Origin: Chitinophagaceae bacterium
Lineage (GTDB): Bacteria > Bacteroidota > Bacteroidia > Chitinophagales > Chitinophagaceae
DNA: 64,000 nucleotides
Assembly: GCA_023957755.1 (NCBI GenBank)
Contig: JAMLGT010000002.1
Location: 186,001 to 250,000 of the forward strand
Reading direction: 5' to 3'
The notes beneath the pieces are model-generated. The model saw only the letters and a program-made list of their open reading frames with translations. It did not search any database and was not told the origin of the DNA. The position numbers and the translations under genes are program-made. Shown piece by piece: positions 25,873-35,532 of this stretch (within the stretch, counting starts at the first letter, position 1; every line of letters begins with the position of its first letter).

Positions 25873-27189
25873 CTAGGCCGGAATACGGATTCCCTTTGCT
25901 ACTTTGTCAATTGCCTTGATCGCCTGTGCTATCTCATCCGATGACACGGTGAGGTGTGGACGGAATCTGATAGAATTATCTCCGCAGGGAAGTATGAGCA
26001 AATGCTCCTTCTCTCTCAGGTCGGTAATAAATTGGTTGCGAATTGCGGGGGTAGGCAGGTCAAAAGCACAAAGGATACCACGCCCCCGTGAGTTGGAGAT
26101 CATATCTGGATGCTTATTCTCCAGTTCACGAAGCGCATCCAGCAGCACTTTTCCCTGAGTTTCCACATTTTGGAGCAGCTTTTCTGATTCTATGATTTCG
26201 AGAATCAGTTTGAAGCGCAACATATCAAGGAAGTTACCTCCGAAAGTGGAATTGATTCTGGACGATTCCTTGAACACGTGTCCCTCCACCTGATCAAGTT
26301 TCGATTTGCTTGCAAGGATGCCGCATACCTGGGCTTTCTTGCCGAAACTCAGAATGTCAGGCGTAACGCCCAACGTCTGATAGGCCCACATATTCCCGGT
26401 GATTGCCATACCTACTTGTACTTCATCAAAAATCAGCAAGATGTCGTTGTCATCACATATCCTTCTAAGCTCTTTTAAAAATTCAGGACGGAAGTGATTG
26501 TCTCCCCCTTCGCTCTGGATGGGTTCTATGATTATGCAGGCAATATCGTCAGGGTTGGCAGCAATGGCTTCATTGATCTGGCCGATGGCCTGTACTTCCA
26601 GTGCTTTTGTTCTGGCCAGGCTTTCTTCATTAAGCGGGAAGTGCAATTTAGGATTGACAATCCGCGGCCAGTTAAATTTTGGGAAGTATTGATACTTGCG
26701 GGGGTCTGAGGTATTGGTTAGTGAAAGCGTATAACCGGAACGACCGTGAAATGCCTGCTTGAAGTGGATAACCTGCGAGGCTTCGACTTTAGAACCTTTC
26801 AGCCAGTTCTTACGTGTCTTCCAGTCGAAAGCAGTCTTCAATGCATTCTCCACGGCCAGCGCACCGCCTTCAATAAAGAAACAATAGGATAACTCTTCGG
26901 GAATGCCTACACGTGCAAACACTTCTACAAAGTCGGCATATTCCTTCAGATACACGTCGCTCAGAGTGGGTTTAAAGGTAGCATGGCTACCCAGCCAGTC
27001 TTTATGTTTTACAATATAAGGGTGATTATAGCCAACAGATGCAGAGGCAAACATTGAGAACATATCCAGATAAGTAGTTCCTGATACCTGATCCACAATC
27101 CATGATCCGTGCGACTTTTCAAAGTCCATCACAAAGTCGTATCCATCGGCTAAAATGTGCCGGCCCAAAATTTCTTTTACACTGTTCAT
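25873..27189 (-). CDS. lat: L-lysine 6-transaminase
   Basis: A 438-aa class III PLP aminotransferase that transfers the epsilon-amino group of lysine to 2-oxoglutarate, giving 2-aminoadipate semialdehyde. It follows the actinobacterial Lat sequence closely in FFIEGGALAVENALKTAFDW, FHGRSGYTLSLTNT, IIEPIQSEGGDNHFRPEFL, LLIFDEVQVGMAITG, the PLP-lysine site SFGKKAQVCG and RFRPHLTVS. It stands alone on the minus strand, with a hairpin near 27400 upstream. A lysine-degrading role is likely; no partner dehydrogenase is adjacent. Confidence 0.95.
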   Translation of the reverse strand: MNSVKEILGRHILADGYDFVMDFEKSHGSWIVDQVSGTTYLDMFSMFASASVGYNHPYIVKHKDWLGSHATFKPTLSDVYLKEYADFVEVFARVGIPEELSYCFFIEGGALAVENALKTAFDWKTRKNWLKGSKVEASQVIHFKQAFHGRSGYTLSLTNTSDPRKYQYFPKFNWPRIVNPKLHFPLNEESLARTKALEVQAIGQINEAIAANPDDIACIIIEPIQSEGGDNHFRPEFLKELRRICDDNDILLIFDEVQVGMAITGNMWAYQTLGVTPDILSFGKKAQVCGILASKSKLDQVEGHVFKESSRINSTFGGNFLDMLRFKLILEIIESEKLLQNVETQGKVLLDALRELENKHPDMISNSRGRGILCAFDLPTPAIRNQFITDLREKEHLLILPCGDNSIRFRPHLTVSSDEIAQAIKAIDKVAKGIRIPA

Positions 27190-27398
27190 ACCGGTTGATT
27201 TTTTTATATAGTTAAAAAATTTGTCTTCACTTGATATGCTGCGAAGTTACGAAGTCGCAGCTCTTTTGAGGCATTCTGGTTTGTAAAGCAGGTGAAGTGT
27301 AAGTGGTACAGTCAGATTTGAGGCGGGAGTACTACCGAATAGTTGCGAGGTAGGAGATGAAGTATGGCCGTCAGTAACCGGTGTTCACCACATTAAAG

Positions 27399-27435
27399 TC
27401 AGAAAGCCCCGAAGGTTTACTACGGAGCTTTCTGA
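27399..27435 (-). terminator. Hairpin between trxA and lat
   Basis: TCAGAAAGC (27399-27407) pairs with GCTTTCTGA (27427-27435), with an inner CCG/CGG pairing. It lies 45 bp after the thioredoxin gene on the minus strand. The following minus-strand sequence CTTTAATG is only a short T-run, so termination is probable rather than certain. The rest of 27190-27479 shows no other feature. Confidence 0.55.
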
Positions 27436-27479
27436 TAATTATATAAGCGGCCATTGTGTCGTGGCAATCTGTATATCAC

Positions 27480-27872
27480 CTATGCTTCTACTTCTTTCTT
27501 TTGTAGCAGGATATCGTTAATAGCCTGTTTGAGGGTGGCTTTGGGAAGCGCGCCCATAGCCTGTTGAGGCTCTTCCTTCATCGGGCAAAAGAGCAGGGTG
27601 GGGATACTTCTGATACCGAAGGCTGCGGCTAACTCCATTTCAGCTTCGGTATCTATTTTATAGATGTATATCTGGTCTTTGTATTCGGCTGCCAGTTCCT
27701 CCAGTACTGGCGCAATAGCCTTGCAGGGGCCGCACCAGTCAGCATAGAAGTCGATCAGGCAGGGCTTATCTCCTTCGTACTTCCATTGTTCTGAATTCTT
27801 TTCATAGTTAAATACCTTCTTAAGAAAGTCTTCTTTAGTAAGGTGTATTGTGTTTTTTGTTGTATTGTCCAT
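27480..27872 (-). CDS. trxA: Thioredoxin
   Basis: A 130-aa cytosolic thioredoxin with active site WCGPC (IDFYADWCGPCKAIAPVL), the cis-proline segment IRSIPTLLF and a normal fold length plus about 25 N-terminal residues. The reading frame is open a further 114 codons upstream. ATG 27872 was chosen because it follows AGGAGATAACAGGA on the minus strand and lies 44 bp inside a promoter-like CAAAGGTA (complement TACCTTTG). It is monocistronic by position. Confidence 0.93.
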   Translation of the reverse strand: MDNTTKNTIHLTKEDFLKKVFNYEKNSEQWKYEGDKPCLIDFYADWCGPCKAIAPVLEELAAEYKDQIYIYKIDTEAEMELAAAFGIRSIPTLLFCPMKEEPQQAMGALPKATLKQAINDILLQKKEVEA

Positions 27873-27915
27873 TCCTGTTATCTCCTTTTTTTGATTGTGT
27901 ATTTTAAATTGGAGG

Positions 27916-27923
27916 CAAAGGTA
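27916..27923 (-). promoter_or_regulatory. Promoter core for trxA
   Basis: On the minus strand this is TACCTTTG, an exact TAnnTTTG -7 match, placing transcription start about 37 nt before the trxA ATG. Confidence 0.5.
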
Positions 27924-28272
27924 CAGATGAAAATTGGCTTGCTCTGTGATATATGTTACAATGAAATGATGCCCACCGGTAATGAAAAGTTTTGCACAAT
28001 TTGAATGAGGAAGCAGTAATGTGGGCATAGTAAGGTGTACCATTATGCGGTGACACCTGGTTTTGTGATCTCCTGAAAGCCTTATTGTTCGGGAGGGGGA
28101 GGTAGGGCTTTGTTTTCTTCTGATAGGGTTTTTACGATGTTGCAGCCCGGCCGGCACTCTTGCGATATTGGATGTTTTTTTTAGAATAAGTAGTGTAGGT
28201 CTTATTTCTGTCATGATTATTTTTTACCTTTAAGGCTCTCTATTAGTTATTAGTAAAATAAAATTGACAATT
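27924..28272 (+). other. Divergent intergenic region between trxA and a 75-aa gene
   Basis: Apart from the trxA promoter, a TACCTTTA box (28225-28232) stands upstream of the small gene at 28273. A weak GAAAGCC/GGGCTTT inverted repeat lies near 28076-28120. No coding frame is convincing; the long minus-strand frame is an upstream extension of trxA with no family character. Confidence 0.45.
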
Positions 28273-28500
28273 ATGGACACATGGTTACAGTCATTGATAA
28301 CAGCTACTCCGCAGGAAGGATTTGAATTGGCTATCACCCTGTCGCGTCGTGGCGTGAAGTACACACAACCGGATACGGAAGTGCTGCATAAGCTGCGTAC
28401 CGAATACGCAAACAGTGCCGAGGGATTAACTGCTGCTTCGCAGGTAATCGCAATTAACTTCCAGACTGTTGCTGCTGCTAATAATTACTGGAGAAAATAA
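28273..28500 (+). CDS. Hypothetical protein (75 aa)
   Basis: From ATG 28273 the protein reads MDTWLQSLITATPQEGFELA and onward for 75 residues. It is mainly helical, with no signal peptide or membrane helix, and ends AANNYWRK. I do not recognise the family. It is bounded by a promoter-like TACCTTTA box and by a clean intrinsic terminator immediately downstream (28514-28542), which supports a real monocistronic gene. A TTG at 28264 is a less likely alternative start. Confidence 0.65.
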   Translation: MDTWLQSLITATPQEGFELAITLSRRGVKYTQPDTEVLHKLRTEYANSAEGLTAASQVIAINFQTVAAANNYWRK

Positions 28501-28513
28501 TTGTTTCTTGTTT

Positions 28514-28542
28514 CCGGCGTAGTTCTCTGCGCCGGTTTTTTT
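28514..28542 (+). terminator. Intrinsic terminator
   Basis: CCGGCG (28514-28519) pairs with CGCCGG (28530-28535), followed by seven T residues. It lies 13 bp after the 75-aa gene and separates it from the dnaE-dinB cassette. Confidence 0.8.
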
Positions 28543-28776
28543 ATCCTGACTTTTGCTTCTCACCATTATTCCATCTGTATTCGGGTGGAGCAGGGGAATG
28601 TTTTTGCACTCTTGATTGTCTGACTGCCAGGACTCGCCTGATGATCCGAAGGGCACTTGCCGTGATTCCTGACGGTTATAATAGTTGTTGAATCTTCGGA
28701 AGGGCTTTGACGTATGTGACTCCGGGTACTCCGGCCGACATCCGAGCCGGGAAATATTTTTCAGCATTCGATTTAA

Positions 28777-28817
28777 TAGCTCAATAATTTAGCTAAATTT
28801 GCTAAAAATATTAGCTA
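28777..28817 (+). promoter_or_regulatory. Promoter with palindromic operators for dnaE-dinB
   Basis: The -7 box TAAATTTG (28794-28801) is overlapped by a perfect 14-bp palindrome AATTTAGCTAAATT (28786-28799). It is followed by the inverted repeat GCTAA-n5-TTAGC (28801-28815), and TAGCT at 28777-28781 pairs with AGCTA at 28791-28795. Repeated TTAGCTA half-sites over the promoter and first transcribed bases look like a repressor operator; a damage-response regulator is a reasonable guess. Confidence 0.65.
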
Positions 28818-28820
28818 TTG

Positions 28821-31778
28821 ATGTATTTGAACTGCAAGACATATTACAGTTTCCGGTATGGCACTTATTCTACGGAGGAGTTGGTGGAGGCGGCCGTAGC
28901 GCATGGCGTGGATTGCCTGGCGCTGACCAATATCAACGCTACTTACGACGAGTGGGAGTTTGTGCAGCGCTGCCATAAAGAAGGCATCAGACCGGTGCTG
29001 GGTACGGAAGTGCGTAATGACGACCGGTTACTTTATATTCTGATTGCGGCTAACAATAGCGGACTGGTACAAATACACGAGTTCCTGTCTGCACACCTGA
29101 CGGCCAAAAAGCCATTTCCCGAACCGGAAATGCTGAATGGTTTTTTCTCATCTTCTGAAGATGGCTTTGTGATTTATCGGCCGGAGGCTAAGCCGCTACC
29201 GGCATTGTGGCCCAATGAAAGAATAGGCATACTGCCGTGGGAGGTGAGCAAACTGATAAGTATCGACTGGAAACAGCATAAAGAGAAACTGGTAGTCTGC
29301 CAGCCGGTTACTTTTCAGAATAAAACCTTTTTTAACCTGCATCGTCTGCTGCGTGCAATTGATAAAAACTGTCTGCTTTCCAAACTACCCCCTGAAGCAC
29401 AAGCCTCGGAGAAAGAGATATTCGCTTCGCCGGTATCCATCCTGCAGGCTTTTCGCGACCATTCATTTATTGTAACCAATACCTACAGGCTGTTGGAGAG
29501 TTGTTCGGTGAGTATGGATTTTCATACAGACAAGAATAAACAGTATTACACGGCAAGTAAGGAAGATGATAGGGTGTTGCTGGCCAAACTGGCACAGGAT
29601 GGGCTTATACGTCGGTACGGGAAGAAAAACAAAACAGCCCGCGAGCGGATGGAAAAGGAGTTGAAGATTATCAATGATTTGGGGTTTAACTCTTACTTCC
29701 TGATCAATAACGACATTGTGCAGTATGCAGTTACCAGAGGATTTTATCATGTAGGGCGGGGTAGTGGGGCTAATTCAGTAGTGGCGTATTGTTTGGGAAT
29801 TACCAATGTGGATCCGATAGAGTTGAATTTGTTTTTTGAAAGATTCCTGAATCCGGAACGCACTTCACCCCCTGATTTTGATATCGACTTCAGCTACACC
29901 GACCGCGATGAGGTAATCGATTATATCTTCAAGCGTTTTGGGCGTGACCACGTAGCGCTTTGCGGTTCCTGCGCTACATTCAAACGGGATGCAGCCGTAC
30001 ATGAATTAGGAAAAGTATTTGGCCTGCCGGAAGCTGAAATCAAGGCATTGCAGCGGAGTGGTGTGCCCGAAGATTCTATTCAAAAGCTGGTGTGGCAATA
30101 TGCTACGCTGCTCAGGGGCTTCCCGAATGTAATGTCTATCCATCCCTGCGGAATGCTGATTACTGAGAGGAAGACGACGGAGTATGCCACCTGCTTTTTG
30201 CCTCCCAAAAACTTTACCGGTGTGCAGATGGATATGTTCACGGCAGAGGATGTCGGAATCAATAAATTTGATATCCTCAGTCAGCGTGGGCTGGGGCATA
30301 TCAGAGAGTGCCTGCAACTGATCAGGCAAAATAAAGGAGTGGATGTGGATATCCATAATTTCAAGGCCTTCCGGAATGATGAACGAATCAAAGAGCAGAT
30401 CCGGGAGGCCAATACAATCGGGTGTTTTTATATCGAAAGCCCTGCTATGCGACAACTGCTGAAGAAGTTGCGGTGCGATGATTATCTGACACTGGTTGCG
30501 GCCAGCAGTATCATCCGCCCGGGAGTGGCACAGTCGGGCATGATGCGGGAGTACATTTATCGCTATCATCACCGCGATAAGATTCCCTATATCCATCCTT
30601 TGTTTGAAGAGCATCTGGGAGAAACGTTTGGAGTGATGGTGTTTCAGGAAGATGTAATCAAGATAGCCCATTACTTTGCCGGTTTGTCGCTGGGCGAGGC
30701 TGACATCTTGCGAAGAGCTATGAGCGGCAAGTATCGCAGCCATAACCGCTTTCATCTGATGAAGGAAAAATTCCTGGCCAACTGTAGGGATATTGGCCAT
30801 AGCGACAAACTGGCTAATGAGGTGTGGCGGCAGATGGAGAGCTTTGCGGGTTATAGTTTTAATAAGGCACACTCAGCCAGTTTTGCAGTAGAGAGCTATA
30901 TGAGTCTGTACCTGAAAACATATTTCCCGAAAGAGTTTATGGTGGCCGTCATCAACAATTTCGGGGGGTATTATTCCAGAGAACTTTACTTTCTGGAGTT
31001 GCTAAAGACGGGAGGCAATATCAAAGCTCCATGCGTAAATAACAGTGATATATACACGAATATAAAAGGTGATGAAGTTTACACCGGTTTTATCCATATC
31101 AAGGGCCTTCAATCGGCGGTGATGCAGGTGATTGTGGACGAGCGGGGTAGTAATGGGCCTTACCTGCATTTGCAGGATTTCATTGAGCGAACAAATACAC
31201 CGCAGGAGCAACTGAATATCCTGATAAGTATTGGCGCTTTGCGTTTCACCGGTAAATCTAAAAAGCGGTTATTGTGGGAAGCCAATTTCTTAGAGAAGAA
31301 TTATCAGGCAGAAGGACGTAATGGGCCGGCGCTGTTTGTGAGTGAGCCGGTTGAGTTTACCCTGCCCGAATTAGTCGACTCTCCGCTGGATGATTTGTAT
31401 GATCAGGTGGAGATATTGGGGTTCACACTGACCAATCCATTTGCCCTGGCAGCAGAAGATGCTGATCAGTACTGCATGGCAAAGGATCTGCCTGCGCATA
31501 AAGGAAAGCAGGTTACCTGTATTGTTTACTTTATATCGCACAAACATGTGGTAACTAAATATAAGGATCACATGTATTTCGGGACTTTTATCGACAAGCA
31601 TCTGGACTGGATTGATACTGTTCACTTCCCGGAGGTGGCCAGGCGCTATCCGCTGCACAATAGTGGCTTCTATCGTATCACGGGCAAGGTGGTGGAGGAT
31701 TTTGGTACCTACAGCATCGAGGTGTCAGAGATGATAAAGGTGGGGTATAAAAACCGAAGCTATTCAAACTTTGGATGA
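28821..31778 (+). CDS. dnaE: DNA polymerase III alpha-like subunit, short error-prone type
   Basis: A 985-aa C-family DNA polymerase, shorter than replicative DnaE (about 1,150-1,200). The polymerase core is intact: GRGSGANSVVAYCLG near residue 312 and PPDFDIDF near 350 with the catalytic aspartates, then FQEDVIKIAHYFAG and GYSFNKAHSASFA. The N-terminal PHP domain has lost its metal motifs (NCKTYYSF where H-x-H is expected; LTNINATYD where LTDH is expected). Pairing with dinB (4-bp overlap) suggests a translesion/mutagenesis cassette. Start ATG 28821 rather than TTG 28818. Confidence 0.93.
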   Translation: MYLNCKTYYSFRYGTYSTEELVEAAVAHGVDCLALTNINATYDEWEFVQRCHKEGIRPVLGTEVRNDDRLLYILIAANNSGLVQIHEFLSAHLTAKKPFPEPEMLNGFFSSSEDGFVIYRPEAKPLPALWPNERIGILPWEVSKLISIDWKQHKEKLVVCQPVTFQNKTFFNLHRLLRAIDKNCLLSKLPPEAQASEKEIFASPVSILQAFRDHSFIVTNTYRLLESCSVSMDFHTDKNKQYYTASKEDDRVLLAKLAQDGLIRRYGKKNKTARERMEKELKIINDLGFNSYFLINNDIVQYAVTRGFYHVGRGSGANSVVAYCLGITNVDPIELNLFFERFLNPERTSPPDFDIDFSYTDRDEVIDYIFKRFGRDHVALCGSCATFKRDAAVHELGKVFGLPEAEIKALQRSGVPEDSIQKLVWQYATLLRGFPNVMSIHPCGMLITERKTTEYATCFLPPKNFTGVQMDMFTAEDVGINKFDILSQRGLGHIRECLQLIRQNKGVDVDIHNFKAFRNDERIKEQIREANTIGCFYIESPAMRQLLKKLRCDDYLTLVAASSIIRPGVAQSGMMREYIYRYHHRDKIPYIHPLFEEHLGETFGVMVFQEDVIKIAHYFAGLSLGEADILRRAMSGKYRSHNRFHLMKEKFLANCRDIGHSDKLANEVWRQMESFAGYSFNKAHSASFAVESYMSLYLKTYFPKEFMVAVINNFGGYYSRELYFLELLKTGGNIKAPCVNNSDIYTNIKGDEVYTGFIHIKGLQSAVMQVIVDERGSNGPYLHLQDFIERTNTPQEQLNILISIGALRFTGKSKKRLLWEANFLEKNYQAEGRNGPALFVSEPVEFTLPELVDSPLDDLYDQVEILGFTLTNPFALAAEDADQYCMAKDLPAHKGKQVTCIVYFISHKHVVTKYKDHMYFGTFIDKHLDWIDTVHFPEVARRYPLHNSGFYRITGKVVEDFGTYSIEVSEMIKVGYKNRSYSNFG

Positions 31779-32974
31779 TGTTATTATCAGGAGAGCGACA
31801 TATTACACACATGGATTTGGATACATTTTTTGTATCAGTAGAGCAGTTACGTAATCCTGCACTGAAGGGTAAGCCTATTCTGGTAGGAGGGGAGAGCAAC
31901 CGTTCGGTGGTGGCTTCATGCAGCTATGAAGCAAGGAAGTATGGTATCCACAGTGGCATGGCGATGAAGGCAGCACGAAGGCTTTGTTCACATGCCATTA
32001 TTGTAAAGAGCGATTATGATGCTTATACCAAATACTCACGGCTGGTAACGGATGTGGTGAGAGATACCGTGCCGCTTTTTGAAAAGGCAAGTATTGATGA
32101 GTTTTATATTGACCTGACGGGAATGGATCGCTTTTTCGGTTGCCTGAAATTCAGCGATGAGTTGAAACGAAAAGTCATCAAAGAGAGTGGCCTGCCAATT
32201 TCATTTGGCCTTGCATCGAATAAATTAATCAGTAAAGTAGCTACCAATGAAGTGAAGCCCAACGGCAGGATAGAGATCTCTTTTGGTGATGAAAAATCGT
32301 TTCTTTCGCCGCTAAGCATTATGAAGATTCCCGGCATAGGAAAGGAAACGGGATACAAACTGATGAAGATGGGAGTGGAAACGGTGAAGGTGTTGAGCGA
32401 GATACCGGTGAATATGATGTATAACCTGATGGGCAAGAGCGGTATCGAATTGCATCGCAAAGCAAATGGTATTGATGAAACACCCGTAGTGCCTTACCGC
32501 GAGCAAAAATCGATTAGTCATGAGGAAACGTTTCAGGCTGATACGACAGATATCCGGTTTCTGTATGCTACACTGGTGCGTATGACGGAGCGATTGGCTT
32601 TTGAACTTCGCAGCCAGAGGCGGTTGACAGGCTGCATTGCGGTTAAAGTCAGGTATAGCGATTTTCAGACTGAACAAAGGCAATTGTCTATTGCCTACAC
32701 GGCATCAGACCATATACTTATTCGTGAAGTGAAAGATCTTTTCGACAGGCTGTATGCCAGGCGGCAGTTGATCCGGCTGATAGGGGTTCGGTTTTCTGAA
32801 CTGATTCCCGGTACGTATCAGGCCAATCTGTTTGAAGATACAGAAGAGTCGCTCCAGCTTTATATGGCAATAGACAGCATTAAAAAAAGATTTGGGGAGG
32901 GATACCTGTTCAGGGCAGCGGGATTCACCGGAGGTGGGCAGGAAGGAGGGGGAGAAAGTTGTAAAAAAGGGTAG
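31775..32974 (+). CDS. dinB: DNA polymerase IV (Y-family)
   Basis: A 399-aa Y-family translesion polymerase. Catalytic carboxylates are in THMDLDTFFVSVEQ (Asp14/Asp16) and KASIDEFYIDLTG; a helix-hairpin-helix IPGIGKETGYKLMKMG follows and the little-finger domain completes the chain. No clear beta-clamp motif can be asserted by eye, although NLFEDTEESLQLY resembles one. The ATG overlaps the dnaE stop as ATGATG, so the two polymerases are translationally coupled. Confidence 0.95.
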   Translation: MMLLSGERHITHMDLDTFFVSVEQLRNPALKGKPILVGGESNRSVVASCSYEARKYGIHSGMAMKAARRLCSHAIIVKSDYDAYTKYSRLVTDVVRDTVPLFEKASIDEFYIDLTGMDRFFGCLKFSDELKRKVIKESGLPISFGLASNKLISKVATNEVKPNGRIEISFGDEKSFLSPLSIMKIPGIGKETGYKLMKMGVETVKVLSEIPVNMMYNLMGKSGIELHRKANGIDETPVVPYREQKSISHEETFQADTTDIRFLYATLVRMTERLAFELRSQRRLTGCIAVKVRYSDFQTEQRQLSIAYTASDHILIREVKDLFDRLYARRQLIRLIGVRFSELIPGTYQANLFEDTEESLQLYMAIDSIKKRFGEGYLFRAAGFTGGGQEGGGESCKKG

Positions 32975-33032
32975 TAACTTCGGTCGCTGGTGCTATCACC
33001 CTAAAACACACTTCTGTAAAAGAAAACCTATT

Positions 33033-33737
33033 ATGAAAGTTCTTGCCTTAAGCAGCTCCCGCGCTGGAAATTCAACGTTTCTGGAGCCTGCGATTCCCTA
33101 TATAAAATCCTTTTTAGGAGAAGGCCCCAGAAGATTGGCCTTTATTCCCTTTGCTTCTACGGGGAGTTATAAAGACTATTTGGGCAGGGTGCAGCAGGCA
33201 CTTGGTGATTTCCCCTTTACTATTGAGCTGGTAAAGGATGCAGGTTCCGGTGAGCTGATAGCAAGTTGTGATGCGATAGTTACCGGAGGCGGCAATACGT
33301 TTAAGTTGTTGCATCATCTGTATCAGTTTGATCTGATAGACGCCATCAGAAAGCGGATAAAGGATCAGGGTATTCCATATATAGGATGGAGTGCAGGGGC
33401 TAACATATTGGGTGCTACTATCTGCACCACCAATGATATGCCTATTATCTACCCGCCGTCATTTGAGGCGCTGAATATTTTTCCGTTTCAGATCAATCCT
33501 CATTACCAATTAATATATACCCCCGGATTCAATGGAGAAACAAGAGATGACCGGTTGGAGGAGTTTCTAAAATTAAATCCTCAATCGGTAGTCATTGCCC
33601 TGCCCGAAGGAACTGCATTGGTTGCCAATGGCGGGGAGATAATATTCAGGGGGGGTGAGGGCGGTTACAGATTCTCCTATGGGGCAGGAGGAGTGGAAAA
33701 ACGGCAAATTGTGGATGGGCAGCAGGTGGAGAGATAA
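33033..33737 (+). CDS. pepE: Dipeptidase E (peptidase S51)
   Basis: A 234-aa Asp-dipeptidase hydrolysing Asp-X dipeptides. The nucleophile is Ser120 in YIGWSAGANILG. Other family stretches are VTGGGNTFKLLHHLYQ, NPHYQLIYTPGFNGETRDDRL and ALPEGTALV. The frame extends upstream into dinB, but ATG 33033 gives the normal N-terminus MKVLALSSSR. It lies 58 bp after dinB and may be read through from it. Confidence 0.95.
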   Translation: MKVLALSSSRAGNSTFLEPAIPYIKSFLGEGPRRLAFIPFASTGSYKDYLGRVQQALGDFPFTIELVKDAGSGELIASCDAIVTGGGNTFKLLHHLYQFDLIDAIRKRIKDQGIPYIGWSAGANILGATICTTNDMPIIYPPSFEALNIFPFQINPHYQLIYTPGFNGETRDDRLEEFLKLNPQSVVIALPEGTALVANGGEIIFRGGEGGYRFSYGAGGVEKRQIVDGQQVER

Positions 33738-33808
33738 ATCTCTGGATAAGAATGAGTTGTATTTTGACACATTGTGGACAAATTAGTTTTTTGTTCGCTT
33801 AAAAGTGT

Positions 33809-33816
33809 TACCTTTG
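33809..33816 (+). promoter_or_regulatory. Promoter core upstream of queA
   Basis: TACCTTTG matches TAnnTTTG exactly; TTTTTTG ends at 33793, slightly closer than the usual -33 distance. The resulting 5' untranslated region of about 90 nt contains a GCCC/GGGC hairpin near 33850-33868. Confidence 0.5.
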
Positions 33817-33916
33817 CACACTTTAAAATCATGCCGTAACATGATAAGCGGCCCGACAGAATGGGCACTCATCTCTGTGAAGCATGTAACAATTCATCTT
33901 AAACCAGTAATTGTAC

Positions 33917-34966
33917 ATGAAACTTAGTCAATTCAGATTTGACCTCCCCCTGAACCTCATTGCACAAAATCCTACCAAAAGAAGAGAAGACAGCCGGTTA
34001 ATGGTAATTGAGAGGCACACCGGAAAAATCGAAAACAAGCATTTTAAAGATGTGCTGGATTACTTCGATGATAAGGATGTGTTTGTAGTAAACAATACCA
34101 AAGTGTTTCCTGCGCGTATGTATGGCCGCAAGGAAAAAACAGGCGCACGCATCGAGGTATTTCTTCTGAGAGAATTGCATAAGACAAACCGTCTGTGGGA
34201 TGTAATTGTAGATCCTGCCAGAAAAATCAGGGTAGGTAATAAACTTTACTTCGGAGATAACGACGAGCTCGTAGCAGAAGTAATAGATAATACTACCAGT
34301 CGTGGACGCACGATCCGTTTTCTTTGGGAAGGAACTGAAGAAGATTTCAGAAAACAATTGTTTGACCTGGGCGAAACTCCTTTACCTAAATATATCAAGC
34401 GTAAGCCCGATGAGGAAGACCGTGAAAGATATCAGACTGTGTACGCAAAGTTTGAAGGAGCGGTAGCTGCGCCTACTGCCGGATTACACTTCAGTCCTGA
34501 ACTGATCAAGCGCCTGGAAATTCAGGGAATTCGTTTTGCCGAGGTGACACTGCACACAGGATTGGGAACATTTCGTCCGATAGAGGTAGAGGATCTGAGC
34601 AAACACAAAATGGATGCGGAGTATTACAGAATTGATGAGGAGGCGTGCAGAATTGTAAATACTGCCAAAGAGAAAGGACACCGTATCTGTTCGGTTGGTA
34701 CCACGACCATGAGAGCGATGGAAAGTTCTTTTACGTCAGACAAACTGCTGAAGCCATCGGAGGGATGGACCAACCACTTTATCCATCCACCTTATGAGTT
34801 TAGCATAGCGGATAGCCTTATTACTAACTTTCATTTGCCTAAGACGAGCCTGTTAATTATGGCCTGTGCTTTTGCGGGATATGATCTGATGATGGAAGCG
34901 TATAAGAAAGCAATCAAGGATAAGTATCGTTTTTTCAGCTATGGAGATGCGATGCTGATTATTTAG
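33917..34966 (+). CDS. queA: tRNA preQ1(34) S-adenosylmethionine ribosyltransferase-isomerase
   Basis: A 349-aa enzyme that transfers and isomerises the ribosyl group of SAM onto preQ1 in tRNA, giving epoxyqueuosine. Motifs are [73 protein letters not shown] and [12 protein letters not shown]. Start ATG 33917 rather than TTG 33911. The downstream tRNA cluster includes tRNA-Tyr(GTA), one of the tRNAs that carry queuosine at position 34. Confidence 0.97.
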   Translation: MKLSQFRFDLPLNLIAQNPTKRREDSRLMVIERHTGKIENKHFKDVLDYFDDKDVFVVNNTKVFPARMYGRKEKTGARIEVFLLRELHKTNRLWDVIVDPARKIRVGNKLYFGDNDELVAEVIDNTTSRGRTIRFLWEGTEEDFRKQLFDLGETPLPKYIKRKPDEEDRERYQTVYAKFEGAVAAPTAGLHFSPELIKRLEIQGIRFAEVTLHTGLGTFRPIEVEDLSKHKMDAEYYRIDEEACRIVNTAKEKGHRICSVGTTTMRAMESSFTSDKLLKPSEGWTNHFIHPPYEFSIADSLITNFHLPKTSLLIMACAFAGYDLMMEAYKKAIKDKYRFFSYGDAMLII

Positions 34967-35056
34967 GATGTGTGCGGATTGATTAATTGGGAATAGCGTG
35001 TGGATAAGGCGAGAAGGCATTGTTAAACAGCGTGAAATTTTTTAAATCAATAGTTT

Positions 35057-35084
35057 TTGCATTAAAAGTTTTCCATTACCTTTG
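35057..35084 (+). promoter_or_regulatory. Promoter of the tRNA-tuf cluster
   Basis: TTG at 35057-35059 (inside TTTTTG) and TACCTTTG at 35077-35084 are 17 bp apart, close to the Bacteroidota -33/-7 layout. tRNA-Thr(TGT) begins about 70 bp downstream. Confidence 0.6.
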
Positions 35085-35156
35085 CCTTCCCAAAAAAATA
35101 GCCTTCGGGTTATTAGGGGAAAAAGTTCATTTTTTATTGTAAAAAATAGGCCCAAT

Positions 35157-35230
35157 GCCAGTGTAGCTCAGTTGGCCAGAGCAGCTGATTTGTAATCAGC
35201 TGGTCGGGGGTTCGAATCCCTCCACTGGCT
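35157..35230 (+). tRNA. tRNA-Thr (anticodon TGT)
   Basis: A 74-nt cloverleaf: acceptor GCCAGTG pairs with CACTGGC, discriminator T. The anticodon stem GCTGA/TCAGC encloses TTTGTAA (anticodon TGT), and the T-arm contains GTTCGAATC. CCA is not encoded. First of a four-tRNA run before tuf. Confidence 0.96.
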
Positions 35231-35283
35231 CTATTGAAAGTTGTGTTTAGGATCATAGGCATTGTGCCTTTGTGGATTAAACC

Positions 35284-35366
<83 letters not shown>

Positions 35367-35436
35367 CGTTTTTTGAAATAAAAGTTGATTGAGATAGCGG
35401 CTGAAGGAAGACAGCTTCAGCAGTAAGGATTTATAA

Positions 35437-35508
<72 letters not shown>

Positions 35509-35532
35509 CAAGGAGATGTTGATGAAGCAGTA

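Noticed and set aside
27873-28214. N-terminal extension of the thioredoxin
   Set aside because: The extra 114 codons look like non-coding sequence (RKNPIRRKQSPTSPSRTIRL), contain the trxA promoter core, and precede a good ribosome-binding site and ATG.
30006-30872. 288-aa antisense frame inside dnaE
   Set aside because: It overlaps conserved polymerase motifs on the other strand and shows no recognisable domain.
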